Of a stretch of 64,000 bases of DNA, positions 34,943 to 42,393 are shown piece after piece. The stretch is from Armatimonadota bacterium (GTDB taxonomy: Bacteria > Armatimonadota > Zipacnadia > UBA1398 > JAKPQA01). The stretch covers positions 1 to 64,000 of the forward strand of contig JAKPQA010000017.1 in the NCBI GenBank assembly GCA_029547025.1. The letters run 5' to 3'. Each line of letters starts with the position of its first letter. Positions within the stretch are counted from its first letter, which is position 1. The position numbers were made by a program, and so were the translations under genes. The notes beneath the pieces were generated by a model. It saw only the letters and a list, made by a program, of their open reading frames with translations. It was not told the origin of the DNA and made no database searches.

Positions 34943-34966
34943 GCGAACGTTCGCGGCCTGCGAACG
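34943..34966. promoter_or_regulatory. Candidate operator between divergent genes
   Basis: A perfect palindrome GCGAACGTTCGC (34943-34954) is followed by a third half-site GCGAACG (34960-34966), so CGAACG-type half-sites occur in both orientations. It lies in the 196-bp spacer between the divergent DUF4832-like and Gfo/Idh genes, where a shared regulator would bind. No regulator gene is adjacent. Confidence 0.35.
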
Positions 34967-35076
34967 CGCGTCGGCGAAGGCATGGACCACCCGCGGTCCG
35001 AACTACCGCCCGACCCCAAGGCCGCTCCGCGGCCGCGGGCCCAGACTCGATCCGCACATATAGGGAGAGACCCCGG

Positions 35077-36075
35077 TTGGCGAAGGATAAGGTCAGAGTC
35101 GCATTCGTGGGATCGGGCGGAATCGCCCAAGCACACCTGAAGGAACTCTCGCAGATGGCCGACGTGGAACTCGTGGGCTTTTGCGATGTGGTGGAGGACA
35201 AGGCCCAGAGGGCCGCGACCCAGTACGGCGGACACGCCTTCACCTGCCCAAGAGCCATGTTCGGCTCCGTGCAGGCCGATGCGGCGTGGATCTGCCTCCC
35301 GCCCTTCGCCCATGGCGACGCCGAGATGTCCGCCATCGAGCACGGCGTGCCGTTCATCGTCGAGAAGCCGGTCGGGCTCGACCTGGGCCAGTGCCGCGAG
35401 ATCGCGGCCGCCGCGGCCGAAAAAGGTCTCATCACCGCCGCAGCCTACATGAACCGCTACCGCAAGGGCATCCAGCGGGCCCGGGAGCTCTTCGCGACCG
35501 ACCCGCCCGTCCTCTCGCTGGGAGGCTGGATCGGCGGATCGCCCACGCCAGTGCCGGGAACCATCTCTCACTGGTGGATCCAGAGGCACAAGAGCGGAGG
35601 GCAGTACGTCGAGCAGGTGACGCACACCACGGACCTGGTCCGCTATCTATGCGGCGAAGCGACCCACGTCTTCGCCTTCGGCGCCAAGGGCTTCAACGTG
35701 GGTATCCCCGACTACACCATCGACGACGCTGCGGCCGTCTCCATTCTGCTCAAGAACGGTGGCGTCGCCAATCTGTGCTCATGCTGCGCCAGCGGCGCCA
35801 GCGGTGGCGTGTGGCTGGACGTCTTCGCCAAGCAGACCTGTGCCCGATTCTCGGGCTGGGAGCACACCGCCAAGATCACCGTGGCGGGTCAGGAGACTGA
35901 GGAGATCGCCGGCGAGGGCGACATCTTCCGCATCGAGGATGCCGCTTTCATCCAGGCCGTGAAGTCGGGCGATGCCTCAGGTGTGTTGTCCACCTACGCC
36001 GACGGCGTCGAGTCCCTCGCCCTCGGTCTGGCAGCCAACCGCGCCATCGAGACCGGCCAGGTGCAGGAGCTGTAG
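35077..36075 (+). CDS. Gfo/Idh/MocA-family oxidoreductase
   Basis: This 332-residue enzyme has GSGGIAQAH in the Rossmann domain near residue 12 and VEKPVGL with the catalytic Lys. QYVEQVTHTTDLVRYLCG replaces the more usual D..H.ID, keeping a His. Cys-rich NLCSCCASG is near residue 235. The start is TTG at 35077, with AGGGAGA eight bases upstream and the Rossmann strand beginning at once; the open frame upstream covers the divergent gene's promoter. It ends before a strong hairpin at 36109. Confidence 0.88.
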   Translation: MAKDKVRVAFVGSGGIAQAHLKELSQMADVELVGFCDVVEDKAQRAATQYGGHAFTCPRAMFGSVQADAAWICLPPFAHGDAEMSAIEHGVPFIVEKPVGLDLGQCREIAAAAAEKGLITAAAYMNRYRKGIQRARELFATDPPVLSLGGWIGGSPTPVPGTISHWWIQRHKSGGQYVEQVTHTTDLVRYLCGEATHVFAFGAKGFNVGIPDYTIDDAAAVSILLKNGGVANLCSCCASGASGGVWLDVFAKQTCARFSGWEHTAKITVAGQETEEIAGEGDIFRIEDAAFIQAVKSGDASGVLSTYADGVESLALGLAANRAIETGQVQEL

Positions 36076-36108
36076 CCCCGCGAGACGTCCAGGCGGCCCG
36101 AACCAGAA

Positions 36109-36132
36109 GAGGCCCGGCCCACGCCGGGCCTC
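36109..36132 (+). terminator. Terminator-like hairpin after Gfo/Idh gene
   Basis: GAGGCCCGGC and GCCGGGCCTC form a perfect 10-bp stem with a 4-nt loop, 33 bp past the stop codon. There is no U-run, only TCGCC. Confidence 0.6.
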
Positions 36133-36365
36133 TCGCCGCCCTGATGTAAGGCGCAAGGGACGGCGCCAGCCGGCTGAGCGAGTGCCGTGGGCCGTGGGGA
36201 CCGGAGCGGCAGGGAGGGCAGCCGCCCATCCCCCCCAAGCCGGCGATGCGATTATCCGCCGCGGGGCGCCGCGGAAACTCCTCGCGGGGGACCGATACAG
36301 CGCGCGAGCCCCACCGGGCAGAGGGCTCCGGCTCCCGCCGCTCGAACTCCCTCCTATTCCGCCGG

Positions 36366-37523
36366 ATGAGGATGGGACACATGGTAGGCTTGGTGCTGGC
36401 GATTCTGGCGCTCACGGGCACCGCCCCCCGGGCGCCTCTGTTGGCCTTCGAGCGACAGCGTATCGGAACCGACAACTACGAGGCCGCGTCGGCCTTCGAC
36501 GTCAACAACGATGGCGCCATCGACATCGTCTCAGGCGCCTACTGGTACGAAGGCCCCGCGTACCAGGTCGCCCACAAGATCGCCGAGTACCAGCGCGTCA
36601 GCGACTACTATGACGACTTCTCCGACTACCCCATGGACGTCAATGGCGATGGCTGGACCGATATCGTGACCGGCGGCTACTTCGGGCAGACGCTCCAGTG
36701 GATCGAGAACCCCAAGGGCGCCGAAGGGCTCTGGCCACTGCACAAGGTCGCCCAAGTCGGCCCCATCGAGCGGAACCTCTTCCATGACATCGACGGCGAC
36801 GGCTTCGTTGAGGTCATGCCGACTACCTCACCCGTGCACATCTTCCGGCTGGTCCGCGATGCCGAGGGCAAGGGCACCGGGCAGTTCACCGACTTCGTGA
36901 TCGCGCAGCCCGGTGGCGGCGGCCACGGCATGGGCGCCGGCGACGTCAACGCCGACGGGCGCGTCGATCTGGTCTTCTCGACCGGCTGGTTCGAAGCGCC
37001 TGAGAAGCCCTATGAGGGCCAGTGGAACTGGCATCCTGAGCTGACCCTCTGCTCCGATGCCAGTGTTCCGATCCTGGTATACGACGTGAACAAGGACGGC
37101 CTCCCGGACATCATCGTCGGTCATGGTCACGACTATGGTCTCGATTGGTGGGAGCAGGGCAAGAGTGCCGAGGGCGACCGCACCTGGACCCAGCACGTCA
37201 TCTGCTCGGAACGCTCGCAATACCACGACATCCAGCTAGTCGACATCGACAAGGACGGCGAGCCCGAGCTGCTCACCGGCAAGCGCTACCGCGCCCACGC
37301 GGAGGCAGACCCCGGGTCTCTCGACCCTGTGGGGGTGTACTACTTCGAGATCAACGGGGGGCAGTTTGAGCGCGTCACTCTGGACTACGGCCCCGCCGGC
37401 CAGGCCAGTGGCGCCGGTATCTACCTGTGGATGGAAGACGTCGACGGCAACGGCTGGCCCGACGTCATCGCCCCGGGCAAGGACGGTCTGTACCTGTTCC
37501 GTAACCTGGGACCGCAACCATAG
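36366..37523 (+). CDS. Exported FG-GAP/VCBS-repeat beta-propeller protein
   Basis: This 385-residue protein has a signal peptide (MGHMVGLVLAILALTGTAPRA) and at least six repeats built on the calcium-loop pattern D.N.DG..DI: DVNNDGAIDIVSG, DVNGDGWTDIVTG, DIDGDGFVEVM, DVNADGRVDLVFS, DVNKDGLPDIIVG and DIDKDGEPELLTG, then DVDGNGWPDVIAP. This is an integrin-type seven-bladed propeller, common in extracellular binding proteins and paired with sugar-active enzymes. The start codon is ATG 36366 or 36372; neither has a strong ribosome site. Confidence 0.88.
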   Translation: MRMGHMVGLVLAILALTGTAPRAPLLAFERQRIGTDNYEAASAFDVNNDGAIDIVSGAYWYEGPAYQVAHKIAEYQRVSDYYDDFSDYPMDVNGDGWTDIVTGGYFGQTLQWIENPKGAEGLWPLHKVAQVGPIERNLFHDIDGDGFVEVMPTTSPVHIFRLVRDAEGKGTGQFTDFVIAQPGGGGHGMGAGDVNADGRVDLVFSTGWFEAPEKPYEGQWNWHPELTLCSDASVPILVYDVNKDGLPDIIVGHGHDYGLDWWEQGKSAEGDRTWTQHVICSERSQYHDIQLVDIDKDGEPELLTGKRYRAHAEADPGSLDPVGVYYFEINGGQFERVTLDYGPAGQASGAGIYLWMEDVDGNGWPDVIAPGKDGLYLFRNLGPQP

Positions 37524-37615
37524 CCACGGCACAACCCAAACATCGGGCGCTGCTCCGCCCAACGCGCCCACATCACCGCGTGGAGCCGCCCATACCGCGA
37601 GGAGGTCCGGCACTG

Positions 37616-38974
37616 ATGGCACGCAAGAGGGTCAACCGGAGGGACTTCATCAAGACAAGCTCGGCGGCAACGCTGGGCGCCATCGCACTCCCCTATGTCG
37701 TCTCGTCATCCGCCTTGGGCAAAGATGGCCGCCCGCCCGCCAGCGAACGCATCGTCATGGGCTGCATCGGCCTGGGCGGCATGGGCACCAACAACATGAA
37801 CGTCTTCATGTCCAAGCCCGAGGTTCAGGTCGTCGCGGTGTGCGACGTGCACGAAAGCTACAACGACGGGAACGCGGGTCGCGCACCCGCCAAGGCGCGG
37901 GCCGAGCAGCACTACGCCGACCTGGCCGGCAAGGGCACCTACCGGGGATGCACGGCCTATGCCGACTTCCGGAACCTTCTGGCGCGTGAGGACCTCGATG
38001 CCGTCTCGATCGCCACACCTGACCACTGGCACGCGCTCACGTCCATCGCCGCGGCCGAAGCAGGCCTGGACATCTACTGCGAGAAACCACTCGCGAACTC
38101 CGTGGCCGAGGGTAGAGCCATCTGTGAGGCCGTCCGGCGCAACCAGGTCATCCTGCAGACCGGCAGCCACGAACGATCGAATCCCAAGGGCCGCTTCGCC
38201 TGCGAACTGGTGCGCAACGGCCGCATCGGAAAACTCCACACCATCCGAATCAACCTGCCGTGCTCCGACAGCCACCACAAAGACGCCATGTCGTTCACAA
38301 CCGTCCCCCCGCCCGAGCCCGTCCCCGCCGGCCTCGACTGGGATATGTGGCTCGGCCACACCCCCGTGGTACCCTACACCCCACGCCGCTGCCACTTCTG
38401 GTGGCGGTTCATCCTGGCCTATGGCGGCGGCGAGATGACCGACCGCGGCGCCCACATCATCGACATCGGCCAGCTCGGCAACGGCACCGACGACACCGGA
38501 CCCATCGAGATCGAGGCCACCGGGACCCACTCGACCACAGGGCTCTACGATGCCTTCTTCGACTACCACTTCGTCAACCGCTACGCGAACGGTGTGGAGC
38601 TCATCGGGGAGGCCAAGGACCCCCGCGGCCTCAGGTTCGAGGGCGACAAGGGATCGATCTTCATCCACATCCACGGATGCGACCTCGAGGCAGATCCCCC
38701 GTCGCTGCTGGACGAGAAGATCGGCGACGATGAGGTGCAGCTGGGCCGCACCCAGGGGCACCATCAGAACTTCCTCGACTGCGTGAGATCCCGGCAGCAG
38801 CCCTTCGCCACGGCTGAGATCGGCCACCGCACTGCAACCATCTGCCACCTCAACAACATCGCCATGCGGGTCGGCCGCAGCCTGAAGTGGGACCCGGTGA
38901 CCGAGACCATTCAGGATGACGACGAAGCAGCGGCCCTACTGGCACCGGCCATGCGCGCGCCCTGGCACCTGTAG
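37616..38974 (+). CDS. Tat-exported Gfo/Idh/MocA-family oxidoreductase
   Basis: This 452-residue periplasmic member has a twin-arginine signal VNRRDFIKTSSAATLG, then GCIGLGGMGTNNM (Rossmann), YCEKPLANS (catalytic Lys), and MTDRGAHIIDIGQLG (Asp/His pair). The longer C-terminal domain with Trp-rich CHFWWRFILAYGGGEM is the subgroup abundant in Planctomycetota and related phyla. Such exported forms carry a folded, cofactor-loaded enzyme across the membrane. The ATG 37616 follows GGAGGT. It is preceded by the FG-GAP protein gene at 93 bp, likely one unit. Confidence 0.92.
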   Translation: MARKRVNRRDFIKTSSAATLGAIALPYVVSSSALGKDGRPPASERIVMGCIGLGGMGTNNMNVFMSKPEVQVVAVCDVHESYNDGNAGRAPAKARAEQHYADLAGKGTYRGCTAYADFRNLLAREDLDAVSIATPDHWHALTSIAAAEAGLDIYCEKPLANSVAEGRAICEAVRRNQVILQTGSHERSNPKGRFACELVRNGRIGKLHTIRINLPCSDSHHKDAMSFTTVPPPEPVPAGLDWDMWLGHTPVVPYTPRRCHFWWRFILAYGGGEMTDRGAHIIDIGQLGNGTDDTGPIEIEATGTHSTTGLYDAFFDYHFVNRYANGVELIGEAKDPRGLRFEGDKGSIFIHIHGCDLEADPPSLLDEKIGDDEVQLGRTQGHHQNFLDCVRSRQQPFATAEIGHRTATICHLNNIAMRVGRSLKWDPVTETIQDDDEAAALLAPAMRAPWHL

Positions 38975-39045
38975 CCGGCAGGCCAACTCACCGGGCGGTC
39001 GCTCGGACCAGGCGCATCGTCGCCAAAGACTCTCGGGGTATGGAG

Positions 39046-39077
39046 CCTCGGGTGGGTGCAGCACTCCCCACCCGAGG
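39046..39077. terminator. Bidirectional terminator-like hairpin
   Basis: CCTCGGGTGGG (39046-39056) and CCCACCCGAGG (39067-39077) form an 11-bp perfect stem. It lies between the convergent Gfo/Idh and GNAT genes. Confidence 0.6.
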
Positions 39078-39143
39078 TCCTCGACCCGCCGCCAGGCGGG
39101 TGCGGACGGGGTGCGGAGCCCATTCGGCTGCCCTTGCCGCGCC

Positions 39144-39731
39144 CTATTCCGGCGCGGTCCAGCCGCGTTCCGCGAGAAGGTCGGCGATGCTCGGCAGCGC
39201 GTGCTCCCACTGGGCCTTGTGCTCCTCGTTGTCCCAGAAGGGCACGAAGCCCAGCTTCACGTACACGCGAATCGCAGACGTGCGGTACGCCTGCGTCTCC
39301 AGGAAGACCCGAGGGAAACCGCGATCACCGAAGTACCGGGCGACGGCTAGCGTTACAGCCCGGCCCAGGCCCTTCCCCCGGTGAGCCGGGTCGGTGGCCA
39401 CCCAGTGGACCCGACCCCACTCGCGCTCATCCGGCGTGTCCAGCCAGGCAAACGCGGTGGCCACGGCCTGACCGCCATGCCGGACGAAGAACACGCCCGC
39501 CGGGTCAAACTGCGGCTGATCCACGATCCGCTCGCGCCAGCTCGCCTCAGTCCACCCGCCCTCCGCGTGCGTTTCCGAAAACCCCACGGCCAGCAAATCG
39601 AGCCACCGGCCGAGGCACGCGGGGAAGCCCCACTCCTCCGCCGTGATCAGATCATAGCCTGGGGCCAGCTCGATGGGCGGCAGGCCCTGCGTGCTATTCA
39701 GGTTCATGCGGATGTTGAGCCACTCGGACAC
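39144..39731 (-). CDS. GNAT-family N-acetyltransferase
   Basis: This 195-residue protein has the acetyl-CoA pyrophosphate loop VATDPAHRGKGLGRAV (motif A, R/Q-x-x-G-x-G/A) and the following YRTSAIRVYVKLGFVPF (motif B), typical of GNAT enzymes and close in style to mycothiol-synthase-like single domains. The substrate is unknown. I use the GTG at 39731 with AGGAGG seven bases upstream rather than an upstream ATG with no ribosome site. Confidence 0.85.
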   Translation of the reverse strand: MSEWLNIRMNLNSTQGLPPIELAPGYDLITAEEWGFPACLGRWLDLLAVGFSETHAEGGWTEASWRERIVDQPQFDPAGVFFVRHGGQAVATAFAWLDTPDEREWGRVHWVATDPAHRGKGLGRAVTLAVARYFGDRGFPRVFLETQAYRTSAIRVYVKLGFVPFWDNEEHKAQWEHALPSIADLLAERGWTAPE

Positions 39732-39842
39732 CGGGGATCCTCCTGACACGGGCTTCGCCGCGTGCGGCAGACAACACTGCACCATAGCCCACGCTCGGGA
39801 GCGCTCGAAGAGGGCACGCGCCGCAGCCGGGCCGAAGCCGGC

Positions 39843-41447
39843 CTACCCGCCCGCGATACTGCCAAACAGCTCCTCGAGCCCATCACTCTGAGGCTTGGAA
39901 GGCTTGCTGGCGGGCGCCGAAGACTCGCCCGAAGGCCGCGAGACACCTGGCTTGGCACCGCCCGCCTTACTCGGGGCAGGCTTGGCGGGCGCCGGCTTGG
40001 CGCCCGGCGCACTCCCGCCGGCCGAGGCCACGGGTATCTCCACCGAGCCATCCGCGCTCGGCCCCACCAGGACCACCTTCGTCTTCGGGCGGTAGTAATC
40101 GGTGTGACCATCCCGCTTGATCTCGACCCCGTTGCGCCGAACGATGCGCGTGAGTGTCCCGCGGTGGCCCGCACGCCCCGGCTCTTCGACCTTCCGGGTG
40201 CCCGGCTCGAGGGTCTCATCCGGAATCTCCTTCACCTCGGCCGGCGTGGTGCTGATGTTGGAGACAATCAGGTCCACGTCCACCTTGTCCGACTGGTTGC
40301 CGAGCAGCGTCATCGTGACCCGCCCGCCAGCCGCCGAAGCCTTGATGAAGACAGGATGAGTCAGGTTATTGCGGATCCGCAAGTCCAGGCCCTGCGCCCA
40401 CTCCACCGTGGCGTCCCGCGTCAACTGGACGTAGTGGACCGGCATCATATGAGGATGTCGCTCGACGATGTCGAGCCCCGCCAGCAGGGCGGCGTTATAC
40501 AGCGTCGTCGACGGTTGGCAGACCCCGCCTCCCATCCCCGGCCGCACGTCGTTGTCGGCATACACCGGGGCCATACGGAACCCGCGCTCCTTGGAGCGGT
40601 TCCCGACGGCGCTGTTGTAGGAGAACACCTCGCCAGGCCGCAGCAGCGACTCATCGATGGCCCGGCACGCCAATTGCAGGTTGTGCGAGCGGTCCACCTG
40701 CCCTGCCGAGTACGGCGTGCTGAACGATGAGAGCACACAGTTGATGTCCTGCAGATCCTCGGTCGCCACCTGCGGTGCCTTCTCCTCGACCACCATCTCA
40801 ACGCGGCGGACATGCAGCGACGAGAGCACGGTCAGGGCTCGCGCCACCGTCTCCTCGAGGTTCAGCACTCGTCCCGAACGCCCCGGGATCAGGCGGACCT
40901 GGCCGTCCGCCAGGAGCTCCAGCCGGGCGTTCCTCGGCTCGCGGCGGATATCCGCCGAGAAGCGCTGGAGAGCCTTCCGCGTGCGGCCCTCGTCTCGCAC
41001 CACCACCGCCGGCAGGTCCAGACCATGCCGACGGAGCTGGTAGCGGGCGCGCAGATCGGCAATGAGCCCCGCGTGTCGCCCCTGCTCGTAGGCGATGGCC
41101 GCCGACTCATCCGCATCGATGGCCACGCCCAAGTCCTGCATCGAAGCCCACGCCGACTCGTTGCCATACACGAGTTCGACCCGCTCGTTAAGCAGCGGCT
41201 GCAGGTCACGCCGGATCACCGCCGCGGCTTCCTCGCGGGTCATGCCCGATACGTCCACACCCGAGATCCTCACCCCCGCCGCAATGTGCGGCGAGGTCCT
41301 CACCGCGCCCGAGTAGACGAGCAGGCCGCCGAACACCACCGCGACGGCACCCAGGATGGCGCAAGCCATCGTGGACGCCTGACGCCGCCACTTCGACGGC
41401 CCGGACACGGCCCGACCCAATGCTCTGCTCCGGGTACCTTCTGACAT
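39843..41447 (-). CDS. VanW-family cell-envelope protein with peptidoglycan-binding-like domains
   Basis: About 534 residues. One N-terminal membrane helix (about 26-47) is followed by two PG_binding_4-like segments (GVRISGVDVSGMTREEAAAVI). The VanW core has FSTPYSAGQVDRSHNLQLA, LLRPGEVFSYNSAVGNRSKERGF and GMGGGVCQPSTTLYNAALLAGL. A G5-like RV.RRNGVE segment and a long Pro/Ala/Lys tail come next. VanW proteins occur near glycopeptide-resistance and cell-wall genes but their activity is not settled. The start codon is uncertain (41447 or 41468). Confidence 0.88.
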   Translation of the reverse strand: MSEGTRSRALGRAVSGPSKWRRQASTMACAILGAVAVVFGGLLVYSGAVRTSPHIAAGVRISGVDVSGMTREEAAAVIRRDLQPLLNERVELVYGNESAWASMQDLGVAIDADESAAIAYEQGRHAGLIADLRARYQLRRHGLDLPAVVVRDEGRTRKALQRFSADIRREPRNARLELLADGQVRLIPGRSGRVLNLEETVARALTVLSSLHVRRVEMVVEEKAPQVATEDLQDINCVLSSFSTPYSAGQVDRSHNLQLACRAIDESLLRPGEVFSYNSAVGNRSKERGFRMAPVYADNDVRPGMGGGVCQPSTTLYNAALLAGLDIVERHPHMMPVHYVQLTRDATVEWAQGLDLRIRNNLTHPVFIKASAAGGRVTMTLLGNQSDKVDVDLIVSNISTTPAEVKEIPDETLEPGTRKVEEPGRAGHRGTLTRIVRRNGVEIKRDGHTDYYRPKTKVVLVGPSADGSVEIPVASAGGSAPGAKPAPAKPAPSKAGGAKPGVSRPSGESSAPASKPSKPQSDGLEELFGSIAGG

Positions 41448-41628
41448 GAGAACTACGATACACTCCATCTGCGGGCCAGCCTCACACGCCCTTACACCGA
41501 CCCTATGCTGATAGTATTGCCTTTTCGTGGCGTCCGCCAAAACGCCATCGACCCGCGACACCCCTGTCAAGGCCCGTGCGACATCGCCGCAAGGGAGGAC
41601 CGACCATCCCGCGGAATCTGACGGGTGT

Positions 41629-42393
41629 ATGACATCCGCCGCGGGCGCGCGGTTCGCTCCCGCTGGCAATCAGGGGGCAACTCGATTGCTCGAGGACCTG
41701 GACCTCTCACTGGACGTCGGTCGCAAGGAGTTCGAGAAGGAACTCGCGGGCTATCAGGTCGAGCTCGTCGGGCTGCAACGAAAGATCGTCGACCAGGGAC
41801 GGCGGGTGATCATCGGGTTCGAGGGCTGGGACGCGGCCGGTAAGGGCGGGGCCATCAAGCGGCTGATCCTCTACATGGACCCTCGCGGCTATGAGGTCCA
41901 TCCGATCGGCCCGCCGACCGACATGGAGCTCAAGCACCACTATCTCCGTCGGTTCTGGCAACGACTGCCCGCTCGAGGCAAACTCACCATCTTCGACCGA
42001 ACCTGGTACGGCCGCGTACTCGTGGAGCGCGTCGAAGGCTTCGCCTCGAAAGCCGAGTGGAAACGGGCCTACGACGAAATCAACGACTTCGAGCGTGTGT
42101 TGGTCGACGACGGATACCTGTTGCTCAAGTTCTTCCTGCACATCTCGAGCAAGGAGCAGCTCCGGCGCTTCAAAGCCCGCCAGGCCGATCCCCTCAAGCA
42201 GTGGAAGATCACCGAAGACGACTGGCGAAACCGCAAGAAGCGTCCCCAATACCTGAAGGCCGTCGAGGACATGCTCGCACGCACCCACACCGAAACGGCG
42301 CCGTGGACCTTGGTCGAGGCCGACAGCAAGCGCTACGCCCGCCTCAAAGTCGTTCGCACGGTGATCGGTGCCCTGCGGGCCATGGATGACTAA
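41629..42393 (+). CDS. ppk2: Polyphosphate kinase 2 family (polyphosphate:nucleotide phosphotransferase)
   Basis: The family uses polyphosphate to phosphorylate nucleotides. The P-loop GFEGWDAAGKGGAI, Walker B-like IFDRTWYGRVLVERV, the lid with KQWKITEDDW.NR and ETAPW..VEADSKRYARL are all present. This ~254-residue length fits single-domain class I-type PPK2. The start is unsure: ATG 41629 has only a weak ribosome site, while GTG 41527 would add 34 residues rich in Thr/Ala. Its stop overlaps the stop of the convergent HzsA-related gene by 4 bp. Confidence 0.92.
   Translation: MTSAAGARFAPAGNQGATRLLEDLDLSLDVGRKEFEKELAGYQVELVGLQRKIVDQGRRVIIGFEGWDAAGKGGAIKRLILYMDPRGYEVHPIGPPTDMELKHHYLRRFWQRLPARGKLTIFDRTWYGRVLVERVEGFASKAEWKRAYDEINDFERVLVDDGYLLLKFFLHISSKEQLRRFKARQADPLKQWKITEDDWRNRKKRPQYLKAVEDMLARTHTETAPWTLVEADSKRYARLKVVRTVIGALRAMDD

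Noticed and set aside
34943-34954. GCGAACGTTCGC as a LexA (SOS) box
   Set aside because: The Gram-positive type box needs a 4-bp spacer between GAAC and GTTC. Here the half-sites touch, and the flanking genes are not repair genes.
41527-41628. Upstream GTG start for the PPK2 gene
   Set aside because: It would add 34 residues with no PPK2 similarity and the GTG has no ribosome site, although the ATG at 41629 is also weakly supported.
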